64,000 nt of DNA from Bacteroidota bacterium (GTDB taxonomy: Bacteria; Bacteroidota; Bacteroidia; Bacteroidales; JACABE01). Location: NCBI GenBank assembly GCA_026391675.1, contig JAPLDQ010000030.1:61623-125622 (forward strand), written 5' to 3'. A program made the translations under genes and the position numbers. Of this stretch, positions 45,776 through 53,053 are shown piece by piece. The notes beneath the pieces are model-generated. The model saw nothing but the letters and a program-made list of their open reading frames with translations, ran no database searches and was not told the origin of the DNA. Within the stretch, counting starts at the first letter, position 1. Every line of letters begins with the position of its first letter.

Positions 45776-45818
45776 ATCAAATTTATTTTCTATCCTATAT
45801 ATGGGTAGTATCTAAAAT

Positions 45819-45921
45819 GGGCTTGCTTTCAAGTCGTTAGGACATCGTGCGAAAGTAACGTTATAATTTGAGACGTTTATACTTCTGTCAAGGTTCTGGA
45901 AATGACTCCAAAGGCAAGCCC
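45819..45921. repeat. 103-bp imperfect hairpin repeat between convergent genes
   Basis: The ends GGGCTTGC (45819-45826) and GCAAGCCC (45914-45921) are perfect inverted repeats. Pairing continues inward with small bulges (TTT, AGTC, TT on the left against AAA, GACT, AA on the right) and further in through GAAAGTAACGT against ACGTTTATACTTC. The whole element could fold as one long stem-loop. Confidence 0.75.
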
Positions 45922-45939
45922 GTCAATGTTCGGGAAATT

Positions 45940-47445
45940 TTAATTAATTATCTTATTAAATGCTTTTCCAAGATTTTCGATAATATCCCCGGCGATTAAT
46001 GATTCTTTTGCATATTTTTCTGCATAGCAGTCACCGGCTAAGCCATGAAGGTAAACGCCCAGTAAAGCAGCGTGGAGTGGCGAATATTTCTGTGCCAGCA
46101 AGCCGCATATGATTCCTGTAAGCACATCGCCGCTTCCGGCAGTGGCCATACCGGCATTACCGGTATTGTTAAAATAACAATTGCCTTCTGGAGTGGAAAT
46201 AGCAGTATGTGCACCTTTAAGTACAATATAAATCCTGTATTTAACGGATAAGTCAATTTGTAATTGATTACGCTCAAAATCATTGCTTACTTTCTTTGTA
46301 ATTCGCTCAAATTCTTTAAAATGAGGTGTTAAAATGCTGTTCTCCGGAATAAATGCAAAGTTGGCTTTATTTTCAGCCAACAGATTAATACCGTCAGCAT
46401 CAATAAGTATAGGCTTTTTGCATTGTTTTAATAAGTTTGTAAATGCTTTTGATGTTGGTTCAGAAGTGCCTATACCACTGCCAATACCAATAGCATCGTA
46501 TTTTTCTGTAAGTATGCTGTCGCTGAAACATTCTTTATTGCTGTCAGCTTCGCACATGGCTTCAGGAACGGCAGTCTGTAATATGGATTCTCCAATTCCG
46601 GGGCAATGCACGCTTAATAAACCAGCACCGGAACGTAAACAGGCCTTTGAAGAGAGTATAGCAGCGCCCATTTTACCTTTACTGCCACAGATTAACAAGG
46701 CATGACCAAAATCGCCTTTATGGGCAAATTTATTTCTTGATTTATAGATGCTTTTTATTAATGCTGCATCTATCAGAAAATGATTGCATTTTTCATTTTT
46801 TATAAATTCAGGGCATAAACCGATTGGCAAAACCTTCCATTCACCAACATATTCTGCATTCTGAGGAAACATAAACGCCAGCTTGGGAAACTGAAAACTG
46901 AGTGTAATTCCGGCTTTAATAATTATATCGTCTGCCGCATTTGTTTTGTCACAGAAAAGTCCGGAAGGGACATCAATGGCAACAACATTATTAGGCAGTG
47001 TGTTAATATGTTTTATTACTTCAGCTATTAATCCTTCAGTGGCTTTGTTCAAACCTGAACCCAAAATAGCATCAATAATCAGATTGCTGAAACTAATCTC
47101 AGGTATTTCATCTACAGCATTTATGGAATGAATAGTAACTTTTAAATGTTGTAATCGTTTCAGATTTATTTCAAAATCAGCAGAAGGTTTATCGCTATGT
47201 TTTATAATAATTACCTGTACTGATTTGCCTGAATTATAAAGTAATCTGGCAATTGCCAGCCCATCTCCGCCATTATTGCCCATACCGCAAAATATAGTTA
47301 TACCATCAGATAATTTATTATTATTATCAAGCCATTGAAAGCAGCCATTGGCAGCACGTTCCATTAAATCAACGGATGCAATGGGCTCATTTTTAATGGT
47401 GTAATCATCAGCTGTTCTGATTGATGTTACAGGTAGAATTTTCAT
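45940..47445 (-). CDS. nnr: Bifunctional NAD(P)HX epimerase / ADP-dependent dehydratase
   Basis: 501 aa, fusion of the YjeF N-domain (epimerase, about 1-215) and the C-terminal dehydratase domain (about 225-500). It repairs hydrated NADH and NADPH. The epimerase motif is GMGNNGGDGLAIARLL near 54-69. The dehydratase shows ICGSKGKMGAAILSSKACL near 252-270, the ADP-binding HFKEFERIT near 386 and NAGMATAGSGDVLTGIICGL near 434-453. Full length; convergent with the GEVED gene. Confidence 0.95.
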   Translation of the reverse strand: MKILPVTSIRTADDYTIKNEPIASVDLMERAANGCFQWLDNNNKLSDGITIFCGMGNNGGDGLAIARLLYNSGKSVQVIIIKHSDKPSADFEINLKRLQHLKVTIHSINAVDEIPEISFSNLIIDAILGSGLNKATEGLIAEVIKHINTLPNNVVAIDVPSGLFCDKTNAADDIIIKAGITLSFQFPKLAFMFPQNAEYVGEWKVLPIGLCPEFIKNEKCNHFLIDAALIKSIYKSRNKFAHKGDFGHALLICGSKGKMGAAILSSKACLRSGAGLLSVHCPGIGESILQTAVPEAMCEADSNKECFSDSILTEKYDAIGIGSGIGTSEPTSKAFTNLLKQCKKPILIDADGINLLAENKANFAFIPENSILTPHFKEFERITKKVSNDFERNQLQIDLSVKYRIYIVLKGAHTAISTPEGNCYFNNTGNAGMATAGSGDVLTGIICGLLAQKYSPLHAALLGVYLHGLAGDCYAEKYAKESLIAGDIIENLGKAFNKIIN

Positions 47446-47448
47446 TAT

Positions 47449-47512
47449 CAGGTTATTGGTTATTAGTTATTATGTTATTAGGTTATTAGGTTATTAGTTT
47501 ATTAGGTTATTA
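47449..47512. repeat. TTATTAGG tandem words
   Basis: About eight degenerate copies of TTATTAGG / TTATTGG fill the whole gap between nnr and the rhomboid gene and run into the rhomboid C-terminal codons (ELKINN). Confidence 0.85.
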
Positions 47513-48181
47513 ATTATTAATTTTTAATTCTTCATTTTTAGTATTTTCCTCATCCACCATATAATAGGGGTCATCATCGTTATCATCCTCTTCTTCCCAA
47601 TGGTAAACAGGCTTTTGAGGTCCTTCGTTTTTAAAGTAGAAAGCATAAACCAGCCCTGCAATTAATCCCATCAAATGGGATTCCCACGAAATATCTTCCT
47701 GATAAAAATTAGGGAAGATTCCCCAAACCAAACCTCCGTATAAAAATAAAACAAACATGGAAAGCGCCATTAAGCGATTGTGCTTTCTTATGATACCACT
47801 TACAAAAATAAAAGATGCAAGACCATAAATAAGTCCGCTGGCACCAATATGCCAGGCAGGACGTGCCATTATCCAAACCCAAATGTTGGTTGTAAGATAA
47901 ATATCCAAAAATATTTTCCAGCCGATTTCACGGTAAAAATAAAATAATGCTGTACTCAATATCAGTAAAGGAATGGAATTGGCATATAAATGTTTAAAGT
48001 CAGCATGTATAAAAGGAGAGAACAATATACCCGGTAAACCTTCCCATTTTAAGGGATAAATACCCAGAAAATCAAAGTGGGTATTCAGCATATATTCCAC
48101 AAATTTTACCAGCCAGATGATAAGCAGCAAGGCAAGCGGAAATATAATGCTGTTGATAAATCTTTTCTTTTCGCTATTCAT
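47510..48181 (-). CDS. Rhomboid-family intramembrane serine protease
   Basis: 223 aa with about six membrane segments. The catalytic dyad can be placed at Ser115 (HIGASGLIYG, the GxSG motif) and His169 (ESHLMGLIAG). The upstream SPFIHADFKHLYANSIPLL block (about 55-73) carries the conserved His and Asn of the oxyanion region. It cleaves membrane proteins within the bilayer; the substrate is unknown. The acidic tail (EEEDDNDDDP) is outside the membrane domain, and its last residues are encoded by the neighbouring simple repeat. Confidence 0.9.
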   Translation of the reverse strand: MNSEKKRFINSIIFPLALLLIIWLVKFVEYMLNTHFDFLGIYPLKWEGLPGILFSPFIHADFKHLYANSIPLLILSTALFYFYREIGWKIFLDIYLTTNIWVWIMARPAWHIGASGLIYGLASFIFVSGIIRKHNRLMALSMFVLFLYGGLVWGIFPNFYQEDISWESHLMGLIAGLVYAFYFKNEGPQKPVYHWEEEDDNDDDPYYMVDEENTKNEELKINN

Positions 48182-48384
48182 TTAATACTCATTTTCGATA
48201 AGCAAATCTACTTCAAATAAAGCAGAAAACTTATTTATCGAAAAAAAATATTTTAGAAATATATATAAAATATTCTAATTGTGCAACTTAACAATTCTTA
48301 ACAAAATATATGCTGTGTTTCATCGAAAACACAAGATGTTATAGCATATTATCATTAATTTTGGCTTTTTAAATTTATATAGAT

Positions 48385-50169
48385 ATGATGAAGAAAAATC
48401 TCATTTTACTGGCTTTTTTGATTACCTTAACATTTAATCATACATTCGTAGCGAATGCCCAAACCGTTGACCCAAAAAATGCTGAACAGAAATTAAGCTA
48501 TGCGCTGCAATTGCTGCGTTTTGCCTATGTTGATAAAATTGATGCACCTAAACTAACACAGAATGCTATCGTTGAAATGCTGAAAGACTTAGACCCACAT
48601 TCCATTTATATTTCAAAAGAAGAACTCGATAAAATGAATGAGCCTTTGGTTGGAAACTTTGATGGTATCGGGGTTCAGTTTCAGGTATTAAAAGATACCA
48701 TAGTCGTGGTTGATGTTATTTCCGGTGGTCCTTCAGAAAAAGTCGGTATTATCGCCGGTGATAAAATTGTTAGTATTGATGGCAAGCCGGCTACCGGTGA
48801 CTCGGTAAATTCAAATTTTGTATTAAGTCGTTTGCGTGGTAAAAAAGGAACCGTTGTTACTGTTTCTGTATTCAGAAAGAATAAGGGAAAAGTTCTCGAT
48901 TTTACGATTGTCCGCGATAAAATACCTTTAACCAGTATTGATGCTATTTTTATGGCAACTCCTGAAGTTGGTTATATCCGTCTGGACCGTTTTTCAAGGA
49001 CTTCAATGGATGAATTCCGTAAAGCCCTGGCTGATTTGAAAGCCAAAGGCATGAAGCACTTAATGCTTGATTTAAGAGGTAATGGCGGCGGATTTATGGA
49101 TATTGCCATCGAACTGGCCGATGAATTCCTTACTGAAGATAAATTGATTGTTTATACAGAAGGCACTTCAAGCCCAAAACAAGATTATAAATCAACGGCC
49201 AAAGGTGGTTTCGAAAAAGGGAAACTTGTTTTACTTATAGATGAAGGTTCTGCTTCTGCCAGTGAGATTGTTTCAGGTGCTATTCAGGACTGGGACAGGG
49301 GACTGGTAGTTGGAAGACGTTCATTTGGTAAGGGTTTGGTTCAGCGTCCTTTCGATTTGCCAGATGGTTCTGTAATCCGGCTGACAACAGCCCGTTATCA
49401 TACACCATCCGGTCGTTGCATTCAGCGTTCATACAGCGAAGGTACTGATGAATACCACAGCGATTTTATTAAACGCTATAACAACGGTGAATTAAGCAAT
49501 GCCGATAAAATTCATTTACCTGACTCTTTAAAATATTTTACCAATAATAAACGTGTTGTTTATGGCGGTGGAGGCATTATGCCTGATGTTTTCATTCCTA
49601 TGGATACTTCAAAAATAAGTGATTATTACGTTGACCTGCGCCGTAAAAACCTTTTCAACGATTTTATCATGGATTACGTGGATAAAAACAGGGATTTATT
49701 GAAGAAAAAATATCCTGATTTTAAGAAATTTGATACTGAATTTATTGTTGACAATGCATTTATGGCTGATTTTAACAAGGCAGCAGAAAAAGCAGGAATC
49801 AAAAAGACTTCAGTCAATCCTGAAAAAATGAATGCCATGATAGCAAAGTACTATCAGAAAGTTAAAACAGATACAACATTGTTTGCAAAACTCAATAATT
49901 ACAGCGATCTTGTTGCTTATTTAGCAAAGGATCAGGATGCATTAAATGCAGAATTTGCCAAATTTGCCGCAACTGAAGATGCAGGTGCTGCCAAAGCAGT
50001 TGAAAATTCTGATAAATATATCCGTTATCAGTTGAAAGCCCTGCTGGCCCGTAATTTATACGATATGAATTCCTATTATCAGGTTATCAAAGATATTGAT
50101 GACACTTATCTGAAAGCTGTTGAAATTATTCAGAATGATAAAATGTTCGACAAACTGAAGGGGAAGTAG
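48385..50169 (+). CDS. S41-family C-terminal processing protease
   Basis: 594 aa. Signal peptide to about residue 26 (FVANAQ). A PDZ domain lies near 75-180 (NFDGIGVQFQV, GDKIVSIDGKPATG), and the S41 core follows with MLDLRGNGGGFMDIAIELADEF near 230-251 and the catalytic Ser in IDEGSASASEIVSGAI near 290-305, with Lys in RRSFGKGLVQ near 319-328. It is a periplasmic tail-specific protease. The C-terminal about 170 residues are a helical extension common in the phylum. A TAATTTTG -7 match lies at 48356-48363. Confidence 0.93.
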   Translation: MMKKNLILLAFLITLTFNHTFVANAQTVDPKNAEQKLSYALQLLRFAYVDKIDAPKLTQNAIVEMLKDLDPHSIYISKEELDKMNEPLVGNFDGIGVQFQVLKDTIVVVDVISGGPSEKVGIIAGDKIVSIDGKPATGDSVNSNFVLSRLRGKKGTVVTVSVFRKNKGKVLDFTIVRDKIPLTSIDAIFMATPEVGYIRLDRFSRTSMDEFRKALADLKAKGMKHLMLDLRGNGGGFMDIAIELADEFLTEDKLIVYTEGTSSPKQDYKSTAKGGFEKGKLVLLIDEGSASASEIVSGAIQDWDRGLVVGRRSFGKGLVQRPFDLPDGSVIRLTTARYHTPSGRCIQRSYSEGTDEYHSDFIKRYNNGELSNADKIHLPDSLKYFTNNKRVVYGGGGIMPDVFIPMDTSKISDYYVDLRRKNLFNDFIMDYVDKNRDLLKKKYPDFKKFDTEFIVDNAFMADFNKAAEKAGIKKTSVNPEKMNAMIAKYYQKVKTDTTLFAKLNNYSDLVAYLAKDQDALNAEFAKFAATEDAGAAKAVENSDKYIRYQLKALLARNLYDMNSYYQVIKDIDDTYLKAVEIIQNDKMFDKLKGK

Positions 50170-50174
50170 GCGGA

Positions 50175-50270
50175 ACTTAGTTATGAATTATGAGTTATGA
50201 GTTATGAATTATGAATTATGCTGAATTTTAATACTTAATAACTTAATAACCAAATAACTTTTAAATATAA
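50175..50270. repeat. GAATTATGAGTTAT and TAATAACTTAATAACC words
   Basis: Tandem 7-bp words (ATTATGA / GTTATGA) directly after the S41 protease stop, then TTAATAACTTAATAACC up to about 50262, before the glutathione peroxidase gene. Confidence 0.8.
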
Positions 50271-50339
50271 TTAACGAAACTTTTAGCACTTCTGACTGTT
50301 TTTACATTTACAAAGTTTAATAATTTAAAAACAATTTTT

Positions 50340-50900
50340 ATGAAGACTAAAGTCATGTTAATATTAATATTATCAATAATTTCTATAAGCCTGTCTGCAC
50401 AAAAGAAAGCCAAAACAAATTTATACAGTTTTAAGGTTAAAACTATCGATGGTAAGGATTTTGATTTATCAACCTTAAAGGGTAAAAAAGTATTGGTTGT
50501 GAATACCGCTTCAAAATGTGGATTAACACCTCAATATAAAGAGCTGGAAGAATTACATAAAATGTATGGTAACAGTCCAAGATTTGCTATCATCGCTTTT
50601 CCTGCAAATAATTTCAAGGAACAGGAACCAGGTAGCAATGCTGAAATAAAAGCATTTTGCGAAAAAAACTATGGTGTTACCTTTCTCGTTATGGAAAAAA
50701 TATCTGTTAAAGGTGCCGATATACACCCGCTTTATAAATGGCTCACTACCAAAGCAGAAAATGGTGTTATGGATGCTCCTGTACAATGGAATTTTCAGAA
50801 ATTTATGATTGACAGAAACGGCAACTTTGTTGGTTTCTTTGATCCACAGCTAAGTCCTATGTCAGAAAAAATTCAGGATTGGGTAAGATCAGAAAAATAA
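50340..50900 (+). CDS. Exported glutathione peroxidase family protein (Cys type)
   Basis: 186 aa. Signal peptide to about residue 20 (SLSAQ), so it acts in the periplasm. The peroxidatic Cys60 lies in NTASKCGLTPQY. The usual FPCNQF motif reads FPANNF, so the tetrad Gln is Asn91, a change I recall from other Bacteroidota members. Cys107 (KAFCEKNYG) is placed as the resolving Cys of thioredoxin-dependent GPx. WNFQKFMID near 141-149 carries the tetrad Trp and Asn. It likely reduces peroxides with thioredoxin-like donors. Confidence 0.9.
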   Translation: MKTKVMLILILSIISISLSAQKKAKTNLYSFKVKTIDGKDFDLSTLKGKKVLVVNTASKCGLTPQYKELEELHKMYGNSPRFAIIAFPANNFKEQEPGSNAEIKAFCEKNYGVTFLVMEKISVKGADIHPLYKWLTTKAENGVMDAPVQWNFQKFMIDRNGNFVGFFDPQLSPMSEKIQDWVRSEK

Positions 50901-50920
50901 TATCTAAAGAATTTAATCAG

Positions 50921-50955
50921 AAAGCGATATTGAATCAATCTTTATCGCTTTTTTT
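50921..50955. terminator. Terminator between convergent GPx and endonuclease V-like genes
   Basis: A perfect 9-bp stem AAAGCGATA/TATCGCTTT (50921-50929 with 50943-50951) and a run of Ts to 50955. The hairpin overlaps the 3' end of the minus-strand gene. Confidence 0.8.
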
Positions 50956-51387
50956 ATTTGGCAGAATTTCCCAGTTTTCAATATCTCCTGGAATTACCTC
51001 AAACAATGGATGTGTCAAAATATCAGCCGTGTCCTTATATAGCAAATATCTTTCCTGATCTCTTTTTTTAAGCTTTTCAAGTAAATGCCCGAATTCATAT
51101 TTTAACTGTTCGTTTGTTACGCTTAACTTTATGCTTTTTTCAGAAAGCTGAAATTTTTTCGAATCAAAATGATAGCCTCTGGCTGAAGCTTCTTCAAAAA
51201 CTACGCTTAAATACTCATTAATGGCTGGTAGTCCGTTATCTGAGTTTTTAAAACGTAACATCTGAGGATGCTGTGTATAGCCCTTGGTTTTACCTTCGAG
51301 AACGTGTTTTGCCAGTAAAGTTTCCCGCCATACAGCAACCAGTCCTTTTGTATCTAAATACTTCGGGTGTAATGACCAGATTCTCAT
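50935..51387 (-). CDS. Pyrimidine dimer DNA glycosylase/endonuclease V-family protein
   Basis: 150 aa, family PF03013. The N-terminus MRIWSLHPKYLDTKGLVAVW and the ETLLAKHVLEGKTKGYTQHP block (about 22-41) match bacterial members. T4 endonuclease V uses Thr2 as nucleophile; here residue 2 is Arg, so activity on UV dimers is not assured. It overlaps the upstream TIGR01777 gene by 4 nt and so is translationally coupled to it. Confidence 0.82.
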   Translation of the reverse strand: MRIWSLHPKYLDTKGLVAVWRETLLAKHVLEGKTKGYTQHPQMLRFKNSDNGLPAINEYLSVVFEEASARGYHFDSKKFQLSEKSIKLSVTNEQLKYEFGHLLEKLKKRDQERYLLYKDTADILTHPLFEVIPGDIENWEILPNKKSDKD

Positions 51388-52298
51388 GCTTGTTTTTTTA
51401 ATAAATCACTTAGTGCTGCATCCAATTTTGGAAATTTAAACTGAAAAGATGTTTTTTCTATCCTTTCAGACGAAACACGGCTTCCATTCAGAATGATATC
51501 ACTCATTTCGCCCAAAAGCAGCTTTAAGAATATTGATGGAACAGCAGGCAGCCAGATTTTTTTATTCAATGTTTTGGCAAGCGTTGCTGTGAATTCAGCA
51601 TTTGTAGTATGTTGTGGTGCTAGAGCATTATAGGCACCGTTAATAGTTTCGTCTTCAATGGCATTGATATAAAGCTGGCATAAGTCATCAATATGTATCC
51701 ATGGCATATATTGTTTCCCATTGCCCAATACAGCACCAAATCCCATTTTTGCAGGCTTCATCATTTTGCTTAAAGCACCGCCTTTACTGCTCAGCACAAT
51801 ACCTGTGCGCATTTTTACAGTTCTAATCCCAATAGTTTGAAATTTATCAGTTTCATTTTCCCAGGCGTAACAGCATCTTCCCAGAAAATCATCTGCCGGG
51901 GCATCATTTTCGGTAAAGATTTTATCAATTGTAATCGCTCCGTAATATCCTGTTGCTGAAGCTGAAATAAAAGTTTTAGGTTTTACTCCGGCATCTTTTA
52001 CAGCATTAAAAAGCAAGCGGCATGAATTAACCCGACTTTTAATTATACTTTCTTTCCTGGATTTGGTCCATGGTTTTTCACCAATATTTTCCCCGGCTAA
52101 ATGAATGATGTAATCTGCCTGCTCAACAGCTGATATCTCAATGTAATTCGTATCAATATCCCATTTATACTGTTGAGTTGAAGCGCTTTTGTTTGGATTT
52201 CTGCTCAATATGCTCACTTTATAGCCCTTTTGGGTCAGTTTATTACTGAGTTCCTTTCCTATCAGGCCACTGCCGCCACTTATCAATACTGTTTCCAT
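51384..52298 (-). CDS. TIGR01777-family epimerase/oxidoreductase
   Basis: 304 aa, the SulA/YfcH-type atypical SDR. The nucleotide-binding loop is GGSGLIGKEL at residues 8-17; IIHLAGENIGEKPWTKSRKE near 64-83 and SASATGYYGA near 111-120 (catalytic Tyr) are diagnostic, with PWIHIDDLCQLY near 200-211. The C-terminal DUF1731 segment is present. The substrate is unknown. It shares a transcript with the endonuclease V-like gene and is divergent from the copper regulator. Confidence 0.9.
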   Translation of the reverse strand: METVLISGGSGLIGKELSNKLTQKGYKVSILSRNPNKSASTQQYKWDIDTNYIEISAVEQADYIIHLAGENIGEKPWTKSRKESIIKSRVNSCRLLFNAVKDAGVKPKTFISASATGYYGAITIDKIFTENDAPADDFLGRCCYAWENETDKFQTIGIRTVKMRTGIVLSSKGGALSKMMKPAKMGFGAVLGNGKQYMPWIHIDDLCQLYINAIEDETINGAYNALAPQHTTNAEFTATLAKTLNKKIWLPAVPSIFLKLLLGEMSDIILNGSRVSSERIEKTSFQFKFPKLDAALSDLLKKQA

Positions 52299-52397
52299 AA
52301 GATTATTCTATGAGAATAGATTAAACAAATCATCTTCTGTTATGTTTCTATTATTAATTCAATTAATTTTGAGCAATATTTAATTAGAAGCAATATT

Positions 52398-52967
52398 TTG
52401 AAAGATTCAATTGTATATATCAAAAATATGGTTTGCCCGCGCTGTATTTCAGCCATTGAAAGCGTTCTTGATATGCTGAAAATTGAATACAGTAAAGTAG
52501 AACTTGGACAAATTTACTTAAAAGAATCTTTGGCAGATAATAAATTATCTTTTTTTGAAAGTGAAATCAATAAAATAGGTTTTGAATTGCTGGAATCCTC
52601 AAAATCTGTCCTCATATCCAGGATAAAAACAATAATAATTGAGCAGATACATTATCAGAATAATGCTTTAAAAGTAAATTATTCAACTTTACTTTCCGAA
52701 AAACTAAACTATGAATATACCTATTTAAGTCATTTGTTTTCAAGTATAGAAGGCGTTACCATTGAAAAATTCATCACCAGTCAAAAAATAGAAAGGGTAA
52801 AAGAATTGTTGTTCTACAATCAGTTAAGCCTTTCCGAAATTGCATTTCAGCTTGATTACAGCAGTGTGGCCTATTTGTCGAATCAGTTCAAAAAAGAAAC
52901 CGGTATGACACCCTCTGCTTTCAAAAAAGATCACCTTCCCAAACTAAAAGCACTGGATGCATTGTAA
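52398..52967 (+). CDS. AraC-family regulator with N-terminal CxxC metal-binding-like segment
   Basis: 189 aa starting at TTG (52398). Residues about 1-70 resemble an HMA metal-binding module: YIKNMVCPRCISAIESVL holds Cys13 and Cys16 in the same context as CopZ. Residues about 85-185 are an AraC-type double helix-turn-helix, ending LSEIAFQLDYSSVAYLSNQFKKETGMTPSAFK. No other sensor domain is present. It sits 86 bp upstream of copA and copZ in the same direction, so it likely senses copper or a related metal directly and activates them. The sensing role is inference from the motif and context. Confidence 0.85.
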   Translation: MKDSIVYIKNMVCPRCISAIESVLDMLKIEYSKVELGQIYLKESLADNKLSFFESEINKIGFELLESSKSVLISRIKTIIIEQIHYQNNALKVNYSTLLSEKLNYEYTYLSHLFSSIEGVTIEKFITSQKIERVKELLFYNQLSLSEIAFQLDYSSVAYLSNQFKKETGMTPSAFKKDHLPKLKALDAL

Positions 52968-53015
52968 GCATAATCTTACAATATTTTCACAAAATTATGT
53001 AGTTTTTTTTTAGTA

Positions 53016-53037
53016 ATGATGCGTAAGTTTGCATCAT
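53016..53037 (+). promoter_or_regulatory. copA promoter -7 element inside an inverted repeat (putative operator)
   Basis: TAAGTTTG at 53024-53031 matches the -7 consensus. A perfect 7-bp inverted repeat ATGATGC/GCATCAT (53016-53022 with 53031-53037) is centred on it, 17 bp before the copA start. A DNA-binding protein here would control copA directly. Confidence 0.6.
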
Positions 53038-53053
53038 AAATTTTGGAATTATC

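Noticed and set aside
50340..50900. Selenocysteine in the glutathione peroxidase
   Set aside because: The active-site codon is TGT (Cys60), not TGA, and no SECIS-like hairpin follows it.
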